Shown: positions 17,718 to 27,088, counted from the first letter of the stretch. The stretch: DNA of 64,000 nt from Arthrobacter sp. N199823 (GCF_002929705.1 NZ_PJIN01000007.1:62001-126000), one strand, 5' to 3'. Translations and numbers: made by a program. Notes: generated from the sequence alone by a model not told the origin.

Positions 17718-19099
17718 TGAGCGCTCACCACGACGAATTCTCGGTGGAGAGTGTCTACGCCGAGCTCCTGGGCCGTGCCCCGGAGAACAAAATGGAACCG
17801 CGTCTGGCTCCCTTGTTCCGTGCCATGGACATTCTGGGTGACCCCAACAAGGCGTTCCCCATCATCCACATCACTGGCACCAACGGGAAAACCTCTACGG
17901 CGCGCATGATCGAGTGTGGCCTGCTGGCTCACGATCTGCGCACGGGCCGCTACACCAGCCCCCACCTGACGAAGGTCACCGAACGCATCAGCGTTGACGG
18001 GGCTCCTGTCAGCGACGAGACGTTTGTGCGGATCTGGGATGAAATCCGCCCCTACCTGGACATTGTCGATGCCGAACTCACAGCCGCGGGCGAAAACCGT
18101 CTGACGTACTTCGAGTGCCTGACCATCCTTGCGTTCGCCATCTTTGCCGATCAGCCGGTAGATGTAGCAGTCATGGAAGTTGGATTGGGTGGCATCACCG
18201 ATGCCACCAACGTGGGCGATGGACAGGTTGCTGTCATCACCCCCATCTCCCTCGATCACACCGAACTGTTGGGCGACACCACGGGGCTCATTGCACAGGA
18301 GAAGTCAGGCATCATCAAGGAGGGCGCGTTTGTCATCAGCGCAGCCCAGCCACAGGATGCTGCCCAGGTCATCTTGGAGGCGGCCCGCGACAAGCACGCC
18401 GACTTCCGCTTTGAAGGCGTGGAGTTCGGCGTCGAAGCACGCACCGTCGCCGTGGGCGGACAGATGCTGGACCTGCAGGGTCTGGCCGGGCGATACCCGG
18501 GCATCCTGCTCCCGCTGCACGGTGAACACCAAGCCCAGAATGCCGCCGTCGCACTTGCTGCGCTGGAAGCATTCTTGGGCGGGGGAGAGAAGGAGCTGAA
18601 CAGGGAACTGGTTCAGGAAGGCTTCGCCGCCGTCACCTCGCCCGGCCGCCTGGAAGTCATGCGCACTTCGCCCACCATTGTGGTCGATGCCGCGCACAAC
18701 CCGGCAGGCATTGCCGCCAGCGCCGCCGCCCTGCAGGAGTCTTTTGCCTTCAGCAAGCTCGTGGTGGTTCTGGGTGTCCTGGTCGAAAAGGATGCCGAGG
18801 AAATCCTCAATTCCATCAAGGAAGCGTACGGCGATGAAGCTGCGGAACTGTGCTTGACCCAGTCCACGTCCCCGCGCGCCATCCCGGCAGCGGAACTGGC
18901 TGAAATCGCCGTCGACCTTGGCTGGGATGAGGAAGACATTCACATTGCCGAGAAGCTCGACGACGCCATCGAGTGGGCTGTGGAGCGCGCCGAAGCTAAT
19001 AATGACCTGGCCGGTGGAGTCCTGATCACCGGCTCTATCACCCTGGTGGGCGAGGCTCGGATCCTGTTGGGCCGCCCCGGCGAAAAGGAAGGCGCCTAG
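17717..19099 (+). CDS. folC: Bifunctional folylpolyglutamate synthase / dihydrofolate synthase
   Basis: A Mur-ligase-type ATP enzyme that adds glutamate to dihydropteroate and extends the polyglutamate tail of folates. The P-loop is ITGTNGKTSTARM (about residue 52-64). FolC signatures SPHL.KVTERI and the Mg2+-binding part around FECLTILAF and VGLGGITDATN follow. The C-terminal domain contains VVDAAHNP. Length 460 aa is normal. It overlaps the ileS stop by one base and is followed 3 bp later by the DUF4233 gene, so it is part of the T-box-controlled transcript. Confidence 0.95.
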   Translation: MSAHHDEFSVESVYAELLGRAPENKMEPRLAPLFRAMDILGDPNKAFPIIHITGTNGKTSTARMIECGLLAHDLRTGRYTSPHLTKVTERISVDGAPVSDETFVRIWDEIRPYLDIVDAELTAAGENRLTYFECLTILAFAIFADQPVDVAVMEVGLGGITDATNVGDGQVAVITPISLDHTELLGDTTGLIAQEKSGIIKEGAFVISAAQPQDAAQVILEAARDKHADFRFEGVEFGVEARTVAVGGQMLDLQGLAGRYPGILLPLHGEHQAQNAAVALAALEAFLGGGEKELNRELVQEGFAAVTSPGRLEVMRTSPTIVVDAAHNPAGIAASAAALQESFAFSKLVVVLGVLVEKDAEEILNSIKEAYGDEAAELCLTQSTSPRAIPAAELAEIAVDLGWDEEDIHIAEKLDDAIEWAVERAEANNDLAGGVLITGSITLVGEARILLGRPGEKEGA

Positions 19100-19102
19100 T
19101 TC

Positions 19103-19552
19103 ATGGCAAAACTGACTAAGGCTCAGCGAGAGTGGCGGCCTAATACGCCCAAGAAGCTGCGCTCCACCAAGATGATGTTCGCCTCGGTGGTCCTGATGCT
19201 CGAGGCGTTCGTGGCCCTCTTCTTGGGGCTGGCGCTCTTCGGCTTGAAGGATAAGAACCCGGTTTACCTCATTGCGGGTGCCGTTTTGGCGGTGTTACTT
19301 ATTCTTGCCTGCGGGGTGGTGCGTAAGTCTTGGGGTGTGGCCGTTGGCTGGATCCTGCAGCTAATGCTCATTGCGGGAGGATTCTGGGAGCCGTCCATGT
19401 TTGTGGTGGGCGTGCTCTTCGCGGTCGCTTGGTGGTATGCCCTGTTTGCCGGTGCCAGGATTGACCGCGAGAACGTTGTTCGGGCGAAGTTGCAGGCCGA
19501 ATGGGATGCGGCGAATCCGGTGGAATCTGCTCCCGACGAGCCGTCCAAGTAA
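19103..19552 (+). CDS. DUF4233 membrane protein
   Basis: A 149-aa integral membrane protein with four hydrophobic helices (about residues 25-48, 55-72, 76-95 and 98-116) and charged ends. It matches the DUF4233 family, which in actinobacteria sits almost always between folC and ndk, as here. The function is unknown. The gap to folC is 3 bp, so expression follows folC. Start ATG 19103 gives the typical KLTKAQREWRP N-terminus. Its fixed position suggests a link to folate or nucleotide supply or simple operon inertia; the sequence does not decide. Confidence 0.85.
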   Translation: MAKLTKAQREWRPNTPKKLRSTKMMFASVVLMLEAFVALFLGLALFGLKDKNPVYLIAGAVLAVLLILACGVVRKSWGVAVGWILQLMLIAGGFWEPSMFVVGVLFAVAWWYALFAGARIDRENVVRAKLQAEWDAANPVESAPDEPSK

Positions 19553-19595
19553 ACTGTTGTTGATAGTCCTTTTTACCTAATTATTGGAGTTATTC

Positions 19596-20012
19596 GTGAG
19601 CATTGAGCGCACTCTTGTCCTTGTGAAGCCCGACGGCGTGGCACGCAACCTCTCCGGTGCCGTTCTGGCCCGCATCGAAGCCAAGGGCTACACCCTGGCC
19701 GAGCTGAAGAAGGTCACAGCTACCCGTGAGCAGCTCGAGGCGCACTACGAAGAGCACGTGGGCAAGCCGTTTTACGAGCCGCTGGTTGAGTTCATGCTCT
19801 CCGGCCCGGTTGTTGCAGCGATCTTCGAGGGCCACCGCGTCATCGAAGGCTTCCGCGCGCTAGCCGGAACCACCGACCCCACCACGGCAGCCCCCGGCAC
19901 CATTCGTGGCGACTTCGGCCGCGACTGGGGCCTGAAGGTTCAGCAGAACCTGGTCCACGGCTCCGACTCCGTAGAGTCCGCAGAGCGTGAGATTGGCATC
20001 TGGTTCGCCTAG
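19596..20012 (+). CDS. ndk: Nucleoside-diphosphate kinase
   Basis: Ndk transfers the gamma phosphate between nucleoside triphosphates and diphosphates through a phospho-histidine. The active-site block is NLVHGSDSVESAERE, with His about residue 116. The N-terminus ERTLVLVKPDGVARNL and the ATP-site Arg residues in GTIRGDF are conserved. Length 138 aa is normal. GTG 19596 is chosen because TTGGAG (19584-19589) is 6 nt upstream. It closes the ileS-folC-DUF4233-ndk block. Confidence 0.97.
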   Translation: MSIERTLVLVKPDGVARNLSGAVLARIEAKGYTLAELKKVTATREQLEAHYEEHVGKPFYEPLVEFMLSGPVVAAIFEGHRVIEGFRALAGTTDPTTAAPGTIRGDFGRDWGLKVQQNLVHGSDSVESAEREIGIWFA

Positions 20013-20022
20013 TCCCCACTCG

Positions 20023-20316
20023 CCGGCCCAGTAAATCGCTGGCGCGATTTGCTGGGAACCTGGCGAGCGTGGGCCCAGCCCTCCCAAGGAAATCCGCTGG
20101 CGCGTCTTTCCTTGGGTCCCTCGGGCGCGTGGGCCCAGCCGGCCCCTAGTATTTCGCTCGCGCGATTTGCTGGGAACCTGGCGAGCGTGGGCCCAGCCCG
20201 CCCCTAGTATTTCGCTGGCGCGATTTCGCGGGAACCTGGCGAGCGTGGGCCCAGCCGGCCCCTAGAATTTCGCTGGCGCGATTTGCTGGGAACCTGGCGA
20301 GCTTAGGCCCAGCCCG
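20023..20316. repeat. Five-unit tandem array (58-60 bp) of hairpin repeats
   Basis: Five units end in GGGCCCAGCC or a near copy, at 20071, 20131, 20189, 20247 and 20305. Each unit holds CGCTGGCGCG inside a larger stem and then, in all but unit 2, AACCTGGCGAGC. In unit 1 the hairpin is CCCAG-T-AAATCGC / GCGATTT-G-CTGGG. In unit 2 the outer stem is replaced by CCCAAGGAAA / TTTCCTTGGG, different bases with pairing kept. No protein is readable through it. It lies between ndk and a bidirectional terminator. Confidence 0.85.
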
Positions 20317-20317
20317 C

Positions 20318-20373
20318 AAAAAAGCGACGGCGGGTGGTCACCTTCAAGGTGACCACCCGCCGTCGCACTTTTT
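20318..20373. terminator. Bidirectional terminator between ndk and the VKOR gene
   Basis: Arms 20324-20344 and 20346-20366 (GCGACGGCGGGTGGTCACC...) are complementary over 21 bp. An A-run (20318-20323) precedes and a T-run (20369-20374) follows, so it serves both converging transcripts. Confidence 0.93.
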
Positions 20374-20381
20374 TGTCCGCT

Positions 20382-21008
20382 TTAGCCGATGATGGCGTAC
20401 ATGAAGCGGAAGAAGATGGAGGCCAACACGGCAATGTAGAGCAGGCCGACGATCACCCAGGCCCAGTTGTTGAGGAACTTGGTCAGCGCTGGCGGTGCCG
20501 GAATGACTCCATGGTTGACGTTGCGCACTGTGATGAAGACAAAGAGCGGGATCATCATGGCCCACACGATCATGCAGTAGGGGCACAGAATAGCCAGCGT
20601 GTACAAGGCCGTAAACCAGAACCAACTCACCAAGGCCATCCCTGCCGTGATGCCTAATTGCACACAGATCCAGAACCAACGGTTCATGCGTGCACCGGCC
20701 AGCAGGACCACACCGATGGTCATGATGACGGCAAAGGCACAGATGCCAATGAACGGATTGGGGAAGCCCAGTATGGCGGCTTCTGGGGTCTTCATGACAT
20801 CTCCGCAGGAGATCCACGAGTTGAAGTCACAACTCATCACAGCGTTCGGGTCTGCATAGAGATGCAGCCGTTCCATCACCAGGGTGAAGGAGGCAATCCA
20901 CGCAATGGCACCTGTGATGACCAGCAGCCAGCCAAACGGTTTAGCCCGCGTCATGGCAGGTTTATCCAGCTCGGCGGGATCGCTGGTGGAAACATTCGTG
21001 CTGGGCAT
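20382..21008 (-). CDS. Vitamin K epoxide reductase family protein
   Basis: A VKOR-type quinone-linked thiol oxidoreductase that re-oxidises periplasmic Dsb-like proteins. Hydrophobic helices are at about 25-45, 85-105, 115-140 and 175-200. The active-site CxxC is CPYC (about residue 140-143), and the loop pair appears as C...SWISCGDV (about 59-68). Length of 208 aa is normal for a bacterial VKOR without fused thioredoxin. ATG 21008 is the start; the first 25 residues are hydrophilic and probably cytoplasmic. The partner oxidase is not in this window. Confidence 0.92.
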   Translation of the reverse strand: MPSTNVSTSDPAELDKPAMTRAKPFGWLLVITGAIAWIASFTLVMERLHLYADPNAVMSCDFNSWISCGDVMKTPEAAILGFPNPFIGICAFAVIMTIGVVLLAGARMNRWFWICVQLGITAGMALVSWFWFTALYTLAILCPYCMIVWAMMIPLFVFITVRNVNHGVIPAPPALTKFLNNWAWVIVGLLYIAVLASIFFRFMYAIIG

Positions 21009-21390
21009 GGCGTCCTATTCCTGCCGAGAGGCATGATTTTGTCCTGATCGTGTCCTGATTGTAGCGTGCGATTCTTGGCGCGCCCTGCGTGAAATCGCCG
21101 TGTGGACTAGCGCGTATGAGACAATGAGTTCGGCTGGTTGGCGATCCACATGCGCCCCTCGGTCCAATGGCACGCTCACGGGCTGCTGGAGCAGAAGCTG
21201 CCTCGTGTGCAGCCATCCACCAGCCACGTTTCTCGCAAACCATTGGCTTGTCAGAGCTTGCGCACCCGGAAGTTGGTGCCGCCTGAGAAGTAATTAGACG
21301 ACTTCCGTCAACGCCCGAGGGTGTTGGCACATCGGCCGAACCTGGCACTCTATGTGGGGGTGCCAAGTCGGCGCGAAGGTAATGCCCACA
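21009..21390. other. Spacer between VKOR and RNase E/G genes
   Basis: About 380 bp that must carry two divergent promoters. I see no gene, RNA or clear repeat. Open frames here are short, lack ribosome binding sites and do not resemble known proteins. Confidence 0.5.
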
Positions 21391-24300
21391 ATGGAAAATG
21401 AACAGCCCACTCTAGATAACACAGATGTTGCGCAGGCAGCCCCGGCAAAGACCAGGGCCACGCGATCCCGCCGTGCCACCTCTGCTGTGACCAGCCCCGG
21501 CGCCACCGCAGCCACGCAGTCCGCTCCGGTTGCAGCGTCGGCTGCCACCTCACCTGCAGCCGCCGCCGCGACTGCGGGAGCCGCTCCGGTTGCCGAAGCT
21601 GCTCCGGCTAAGAAAGCTCCTGTTCGACGTAGCCGCGCCAAGAAGACTGAGACAGTCACTGATGCAGCTGACTCCGCAGCCTCAGCTGGGGCACCGGCGT
21701 CAGAAGCCAACAACGCCGGTCCGTCGTTGCTCGATGGAATCGCCGTTCCTGCCACAACAGGCACCGCCGCATCAGCACCAACAGTTACACCCGTCAAGAA
21801 GGCCACTCGCCGCCGCGCCAGCGCTCCTGTCACGGCACCTGTTTCGGCAGAGGTTTCCGGACAGGGCGAACTGAGCCTGGCAGGCGAAGGAGCAGCAACC
21901 GAGGCACTGGATGTTCCAGTTGCTGCAGTGGATGCTGCCACCACCAAGAAGGCTCCGGCCAGGCGCAGCCGGGCCGCAAAAGCTCCCGTCACCAAGGTTG
22001 CGCCCGCCGATGCAGCTCCGGCCGCAGAAGCTGCAGTGCAGGCAACGGCCCCTGAGGCAATGGCCCCCACAACCGAATCAGTTCTCGCCCCGGTCAAGGA
22101 GGCCACGGCTCCTCGGGCTGGCCGGACTAAGGCACCGGCGCGCCGCGCCGCCGCGAAGGCTGGCGCCCCTGCCACTGCATCCACCGCTGCCGCCCAGACT
22201 CAGATTCCGGTCACCACAGACGTCACGGCAACCCCTGAGGCCACAGACGACGCTGCTGTTCCTACCGTAGAGCCTGCCGCCCCCAAGAACACGCGTGGCC
22301 GCCGCCGCACCGTATCCAAGGCTGCCGGCCCCGCCGTGGCGGCACCCGAAGCATCCACAGCACCCGAAGCGCCCACAGCACCCGAAGCGCCCACAGCAGC
22401 AGCGGAAACCGTAGCGCCCGCAGAAACAGCAGAGCAGACTCCGGATGCTCCCGTGACTGAGTCCCTGTTCATGGCCCCTGACGCCGGCATCTTGGCACTG
22501 TTCCTGGCTCCGGATATGAGCCTGGCAGTACCGGCTGCCACCGCCAGCTCCACCCAAAATGGCGCTGACGGTGAAGCTGAGCAGAGTGCAGATTCTGAGC
22601 AGCGCGGCCGCTCCCGCAACCGTAACCGCCGCCCTCGCAGCAATGACGGGGAAGCCGTCGAAAGTCCTGAAGAAACGGATGCCCCTGACGATGATAACGA
22701 TGGTGCCGACGACGGCGTGACCTCGCGCCGTCGTCGTCGTCGCCGCCGTGGTGATGCAGATCTGGAACTGACAGGTGGCAGCGATGAGGATCCGCCCAAC
22801 ACCGTCACACGTGTCCGGGCACCTCGCGTTCCTGCGGAGACCGGCGCCAGCGCCTCCAACCGTGTCACGAGCCTGCGCGGTTCCACCCGTCTGGAAGCCA
22901 AGAAGCAGCGTCGCCGCGACTCGCGTGACTCCGGCCGCCGCCGTACAGTCATCACCGAAGCCGAGTTCCTGGCCCGCCGCGAATCTGTGGACCGTGTCAT
23001 GGTGGTTCGTCAGGCTGATGACAGGATCCAGATTGGTGTCTTGGAAGACGGCATCCTGGCCGAGCACTTCGTCTCCAAGACGCAGCAGGATTCGCTGATC
23101 GGCAACGTGTACCTGGGTAAGGTTCAGAACGTGCTGCCCAGCATGGAAGCTGCGTTCGTTGATATTGGCCGCGGCCGCAACGCCGTTTTGTACGCCGGTG
23201 AAGTTGACTGGGATGGTGCCAACCTTAACGGCCAGCCGCGCCGCATTGAGAACGCACTGAAATCCGGTGACTCGGTGCTGGTCCAGGTCTCCAAGGACCC
23301 CGTGGGCCACAAGGGCGCCCGCCTGACCAGCCAGATCTCACTGCCCGGGCGCTACCTGGTATTCGTACCCGGCGGTTCCATGACAGGGATCTCCCGCAAA
23401 CTGCCCGATGTGGAACGTAATCGCCTCAAGCGCGTGTTGAAGGACCACCTGCCCGAAAACGCCGGCGTCATTGTGCGCACCGCGGCCGAGGGTGCCAGCG
23501 AGGAAGAGCTCACAAACGACATCAACCGTTTGCGTGCCCAGTGGGCTGGCATCAATGAGCGCGCCACCTCACACAAGACCCTTGCTCCCGAGATGCTCTA
23601 TGGCGAACCTGATCTGACCATCAAGGTGGTCCGTGACGTCTTCAACGAGGACTTCTCCAAGCTGGTCGTCTCCGGCGAGGACGCTTGGGACACCATCGAG
23701 GCCTACGTGACCTACGTGGCCCCGGATCTGCTGGACCGACTGGAAAAGTGGAGCAAGTCCGAGGACATCTTCGCCGCGCACCGCATTGATGAGCAGATCA
23801 ACAAGGCTCTGGAACGCAAGGTCTTCCTGCCCTCGGGTGGCTCATTGGTCATTGACCGTACCGAAGCCATGACAGTGGTTGACGTCAACACCGGCAAGTT
23901 CACCGGATCCGGTGGAAACCTGGAAGAGACAGTCACCAAGAACAACCTCGAAGCTGCCGAGGAAGTCGTGCGTCAGCTTCGCCTGCGCGACATTGGTGGC
24001 ATCATCGTCATTGACTTCATCGACATGGTGCTCGAATCTAACCGCGACCTGGTCCTGCGTCGCCTGGTCGAGTGCTTGGGCCGTGACCGGACCAAGCACC
24101 AGGTAGCCGAGGTGACCAGCTTGGGTCTGGTCCAGATGACGCGTAAGCGCATGGGTACCGGTCTGTTGGAAGTCTTTGGCGAGCTGTGCCCGTCCTGTGC
24201 TGGCCGCGGCATGGTCACGCATGAGATTCCCGTAGAGCACCGCCGCACGCATTCCCCGGCTGTGGAAGCTGCTGCCGCTCACACTCACGCACCGAAGGTG

Positions 24301-25044
24301 GAGCAGCGCGAGCCCGAGCGTTCGGCCAACCGGTCAACCCGCAGCGAACGCAAGCGCAACCGCAATCGCGGCCAGCAGGGCGAATCGGGTGAGACGGCGC
24401 AGGAATCAGCGCTTGCTCCGTTAGCTGTTCCTGTGCATGCGCCCGTTCACACGTCTGCTCATGATGAGCTCTCCGACGCTGCCAAGGCCCAAATGGCACA
24501 AAAGGCCCACGAAGCCCGCACCGCCCTGGCCAACATTGCCGCAGCTGCTGCCGCCACGCACCATGAACACGTCAAGGTGCAGGAGCAGGCTGTTGGCGAG
24601 GGCGCCTCGCAGCGTGTAGATCAGCAGGAATCCTCCGACGCCGCCACCCTCACCTTTGGTGGGGAAGCCATTGAGCTGCCCCGCGGACACCGCAGTGAAA
24701 GCAGTGGTTTCGCTCAGCCGAACAATGCCGATCAGGCAGCCGCCTTGGCTGATCTGACGCAGGCGCTGGATCAGCTAGCCGCGCCCGGTCACGAGCCGGA
24801 CCACGAGGGTAGTGAGCCCGGAGGCAACCGTTCACGGGCCCGCCGCGGCCGCCGCAACCGCAGCGCCCGCAGTGCACAGGGCGGAGCCGATATGAGCGTG
24901 GAGACCATCGAGACCCCGGCCGCCGGCCAGGGTTCTGTGACGCACAGCAGCACCGTGAGCGCAGCGCTCACACCGGCACCGGCCGTCAAGAAGAACGCCG
25001 AGCCCATCATCCTAGGTGTTGGGGTACCGGCCTCCGAGCTCTAA
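21391..25044 (+). CDS. rne: Ribonuclease E/G with long basic Ala/Pro-rich N-terminal extension
   Basis: An endoribonuclease that starts mRNA decay and matures rRNA. The catalytic core lies about residues 530-950: an S1 domain (IGNVYLGKVQNVLPSMEAAFVDIG), the DNase I-like part with VVDVNTGKFTG (Mg2+ ligand Asp) and DFIDM, and the zinc-link CPSCAGRG. About 500 residues before the core are Ala/Pro/Thr-rich with at least five basic Arg/Lys clusters such as KKAPVRRSRAKK and APARRAAAK. The C-terminal 280 residues are also disordered and basic. ATG 21391 (MENEQPTLDN) has GAAGG 11 nt upstream; 21352 and 21382 are alternatives. The tails probably bind RNA or partner proteins (inference). Confidence 0.93.
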   Translation: MENEQPTLDNTDVAQAAPAKTRATRSRRATSAVTSPGATAATQSAPVAASAATSPAAAAATAGAAPVAEAAPAKKAPVRRSRAKKTETVTDAADSAASAGAPASEANNAGPSLLDGIAVPATTGTAASAPTVTPVKKATRRRASAPVTAPVSAEVSGQGELSLAGEGAATEALDVPVAAVDAATTKKAPARRSRAAKAPVTKVAPADAAPAAEAAVQATAPEAMAPTTESVLAPVKEATAPRAGRTKAPARRAAAKAGAPATASTAAAQTQIPVTTDVTATPEATDDAAVPTVEPAAPKNTRGRRRTVSKAAGPAVAAPEASTAPEAPTAPEAPTAAAETVAPAETAEQTPDAPVTESLFMAPDAGILALFLAPDMSLAVPAATASSTQNGADGEAEQSADSEQRGRSRNRNRRPRSNDGEAVESPEETDAPDDDNDGADDGVTSRRRRRRRRGDADLELTGGSDEDPPNTVTRVRAPRVPAETGASASNRVTSLRGSTRLEAKKQRRRDSRDSGRRRTVITEAEFLARRESVDRVMVVRQADDRIQIGVLEDGILAEHFVSKTQQDSLIGNVYLGKVQNVLPSMEAAFVDIGRGRNAVLYAGEVDWDGANLNGQPRRIENALKSGDSVLVQVSKDPVGHKGARLTSQISLPGRYLVFVPGGSMTGISRKLPDVERNRLKRVLKDHLPENAGVIVRTAAEGASEEELTNDINRLRAQWAGINERATSHKTLAPEMLYGEPDLTIKVVRDVFNEDFSKLVVSGEDAWDTIEAYVTYVAPDLLDRLEKWSKSEDIFAAHRIDEQINKALERKVFLPSGGSLVIDRTEAMTVVDVNTGKFTGSGGNLEETVTKNNLEAAEEVVRQLRLRDIGGIIVIDFIDMVLESNRDLVLRRLVECLGRDRTKHQVAEVTSLGLVQMTRKRMGTGLLEVFGELCPSCAGRGMVTHEIPVEHRRTHSPAVEAAAAHTHAPKVEQREPERSANRSTRSERKRNRNRGQQGESGETAQESALAPLAVPVHAPVHTSAHDELSDAAKAQMAQKAHEARTALANIAAAAAATHHEHVKVQEQAVGEGASQRVDQQESSDAATLTFGGEAIELPRGHRSESSGFAQPNNADQAAALADLTQALDQLAAPGHEPDHEGSEPGGNRSRARRGRRNRSARSAQGGADMSVETIETPAAGQGSVTHSSTVSAALTPAPAVKKNAEPIILGVGVPASEL

Positions 25045-25212
25045 GAACTCAGGCCCCATACTGGCCCGCAGCAGTGACGCGAAGTGGACGCTCCCAGCGT
25101 GTTTTTCGCATCACAGCTGCGGCCCAGTTTTGTTTCCTGGGATCATGAGGGGTCTCCTACGCGGGTAAAGGGACATGTTTTCTTGGGGCGGCACCTTTGC
25201 CGTTAGTGTGGA

Positions 25213-25296
25213 GTGCGACACGGGGTGCCAGGCCATCAGGGCCGGCTGAGACAATACCCGTTGAACCTGCCCGGTTAGCACCGGCGAAGGGATGTC
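25213..25296 (+). promoter_or_regulatory. TPP (THI-box) riboswitch
   Basis: All core blocks are present: ACGGGGTGCC (25220-25229), GGCTGAGA (25243-25250), ACCCGTTGAACCTG (25256-25269) and GCACCGGCGAAGGGA (25278-25292). The final GAAGGGA is also the ribosome binding site, 7 nt before ATG 25300. Thiamine pyrophosphate binding would thus block translation initiation directly. Confidence 0.95.
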
Positions 25297-25299
25297 CTG

Positions 25300-26955
25300 A
25301 TGAACACCACTGCAATTTTTTCACCCGCTCTACCTGCCCTTTCACCCGATTGCCCAGCTGCCAGCGAGGCAACTGCTCAGCAGACGATGCCTGTCAAACA
25401 TCCGCGAGTCCTGAGCATTGCCGGCTCCGACCCGTCCGGAGGGGCCGGAGTCCAGGCCGACATCAAGGCCATCTCAGCCCACGGTGGTTACGCCATGGCG
25501 GCCGTCACCGCGCTGACCGCCCAAAATACGCGCGGCGTCCAAGACATTCACGTGCCACCGGTGGCGTTTCTTCGTGTACAGCTGGAGGCACTGTCGGAGG
25601 ACATCACCATTGACGCCGTGAAGATCGGCATGCTGGGCACCGCTGCGGTGATGACAGCTGTAGGGGAGTGGCTGGGCCGAACCCAACCTCCCGTCGTCGT
25701 GCTTGATCCGGTCATGGTGGCAACCAGCGGGGATCAGCTCATGGACCCTGCGGCACGCACCGCCATGGTGGCGCTGCTGAAGCAGGTGCACCTGGTGACT
25801 CCGAACCTTCCCGAGCTCGGCGTGTTGCTGGGCAAACCTGTGGCCACCAGCTGGGCGGAAGCGCTGGAGCAGGGCCAGGAGCTGGCGGCCGCGCACCACG
25901 TTCGGGTACTCGTCAAAGGCGGACACCTGCCGGGACCAGACTGTCCGGATGCCCTAATAACGCTCGAGGGCACCGTGGAGGAATTCCGTGCTCCGCGGAT
26001 TGACACGCCCAACACGCACGGGACGGGATGTTCGCTCTCTGCAGCGGTGGCGGCGTTGCAGGCTCGGTTCGGCGATTGGGGTACGAGCGTTCGGCATGCA
26101 AAAGACTGGCTTGTCCAGGCCTTGGAAACGTCACAGGAGCTAGGCATTGGCGGCGGACCGGGACCCGTTAACCATTTGAATGAGCTGTGGGCCAGTGCCG
26201 CGCCGCGAATGGACAGCTTCAGTCAGGAGCTTTGGGCCGATTGCGCCGAGCAGCGTGCGGCCATCATGGAACTCGATTTTATCAAGGAACTTGCAGCGGG
26301 GACGCTGTCCCGGCACCACTTTGCGTACTATCTGGCCCAGGATGCGCTGTATCTGGGTACCTATTCAAGGGTTCTGGCCAGAGCCAGTGCCCTGGCTCCC
26401 ACCGAGGAGGAGCAAAAGTTCTGGGCCGGCGGGGCGCAAAACTGCATTGACGTGGAGGCTTCGCTGCACCGCGACTGGCTCAGCAGCTACTCCATGGCAC
26501 CCGCCGGGACGGCACAAGCAGACACTGCCGGGACGGCCCAGAGCGTGACGGCCACGACAGCTACGGCACCGGGCCCCGTCACCAAACACTATGTGGATCA
26601 CCTGCAGGGCGTGGCTTTTTCTGGAAGCTACGCAGAAGTGGTGGCCGCCGTGTTGCCTTGCTACTGGCTCTATGCGGAAGTGGGCCGCGTGTTGCACGCC
26701 GACTATGTTGCCCTCTCCGGCGAGAACTCTCACGAGCACCCCTACGGTGCTTGGCTGCAAAGCTACGCCGGCGACGATTTCGCACACGCCGCACAAACCG
26801 CTGTGCGCATCATGGACGGCGCGGCCCGGCGCGGATCTGCACGGGATCGGGCCGGTATGAAAGCCGCCTTTGCCCATTCTGCACAGTATGAGTTGGACTT
26901 CTTTGCGGCCCCGCATACCCATGCGCCAGAGCCGATCATGACCCTTGGTGATTAA
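25300..26955 (+). CDS. thiD: ThiD-TenA fusion: HMP(-P) kinase with C-terminal thiaminase II-like domain
   Basis: A thiamin pyrimidine enzyme. Residues about 35-290 form the ribokinase-type ThiD domain, with SIAGSDPSGGAGVQADIKA and the anion-hole motif NTHGTGCSLSAAVAAL; it phosphorylates HMP and HMP-P. Residues about 300-551 form an all-helical TenA domain (LSRHHFAYYLAQDALYL, CYWLYAEVG with the likely catalytic Cys, WLQSYAGDDF), which hydrolyses damaged thiamin to salvage the pyrimidine. Joining both in one chain couples salvage and phosphorylation. The TPP riboswitch immediately upstream confirms the pathway. The linker after ThiD and an Ala/Thr-rich stretch inside TenA (about residue 405-425) are low complexity. 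Confidence 0.94.
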   Translation: MNTTAIFSPALPALSPDCPAASEATAQQTMPVKHPRVLSIAGSDPSGGAGVQADIKAISAHGGYAMAAVTALTAQNTRGVQDIHVPPVAFLRVQLEALSEDITIDAVKIGMLGTAAVMTAVGEWLGRTQPPVVVLDPVMVATSGDQLMDPAARTAMVALLKQVHLVTPNLPELGVLLGKPVATSWAEALEQGQELAAAHHVRVLVKGGHLPGPDCPDALITLEGTVEEFRAPRIDTPNTHGTGCSLSAAVAALQARFGDWGTSVRHAKDWLVQALETSQELGIGGGPGPVNHLNELWASAAPRMDSFSQELWADCAEQRAAIMELDFIKELAAGTLSRHHFAYYLAQDALYLGTYSRVLARASALAPTEEEQKFWAGGAQNCIDVEASLHRDWLSSYSMAPAGTAQADTAGTAQSVTATTATAPGPVTKHYVDHLQGVAFSGSYAEVVAAVLPCYWLYAEVGRVLHADYVALSGENSHEHPYGAWLQSYAGDDFAHAAQTAVRIMDGAARRGSARDRAGMKAAFAHSAQYELDFFAAPHTHAPEPIMTLGD

Positions 26956-27088
26956 CACCACCTGCCACTTGAACAAAAAACTGGCGATTTTTGACCCCAA
27001 ATGCACGTTTCCTGCCAGAGTCGCGCTAAAGTAACTTAGTACGATTCCACGGAACGCAGTAGCCAAGGGATGAAATGAAAGTTTCGCC

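Noticed and set aside
20023-20316. CRISPR array
   Set aside because: Units follow each other without unique spacers and differ from one another; no cas gene is near.
22078-23310. Long minus-strand frame of 410 codons inside the RNase E/G gene
   Set aside because: It is a shadow of high-GC coding sequence; its product is low complexity and the plus-strand gene has clear domains.
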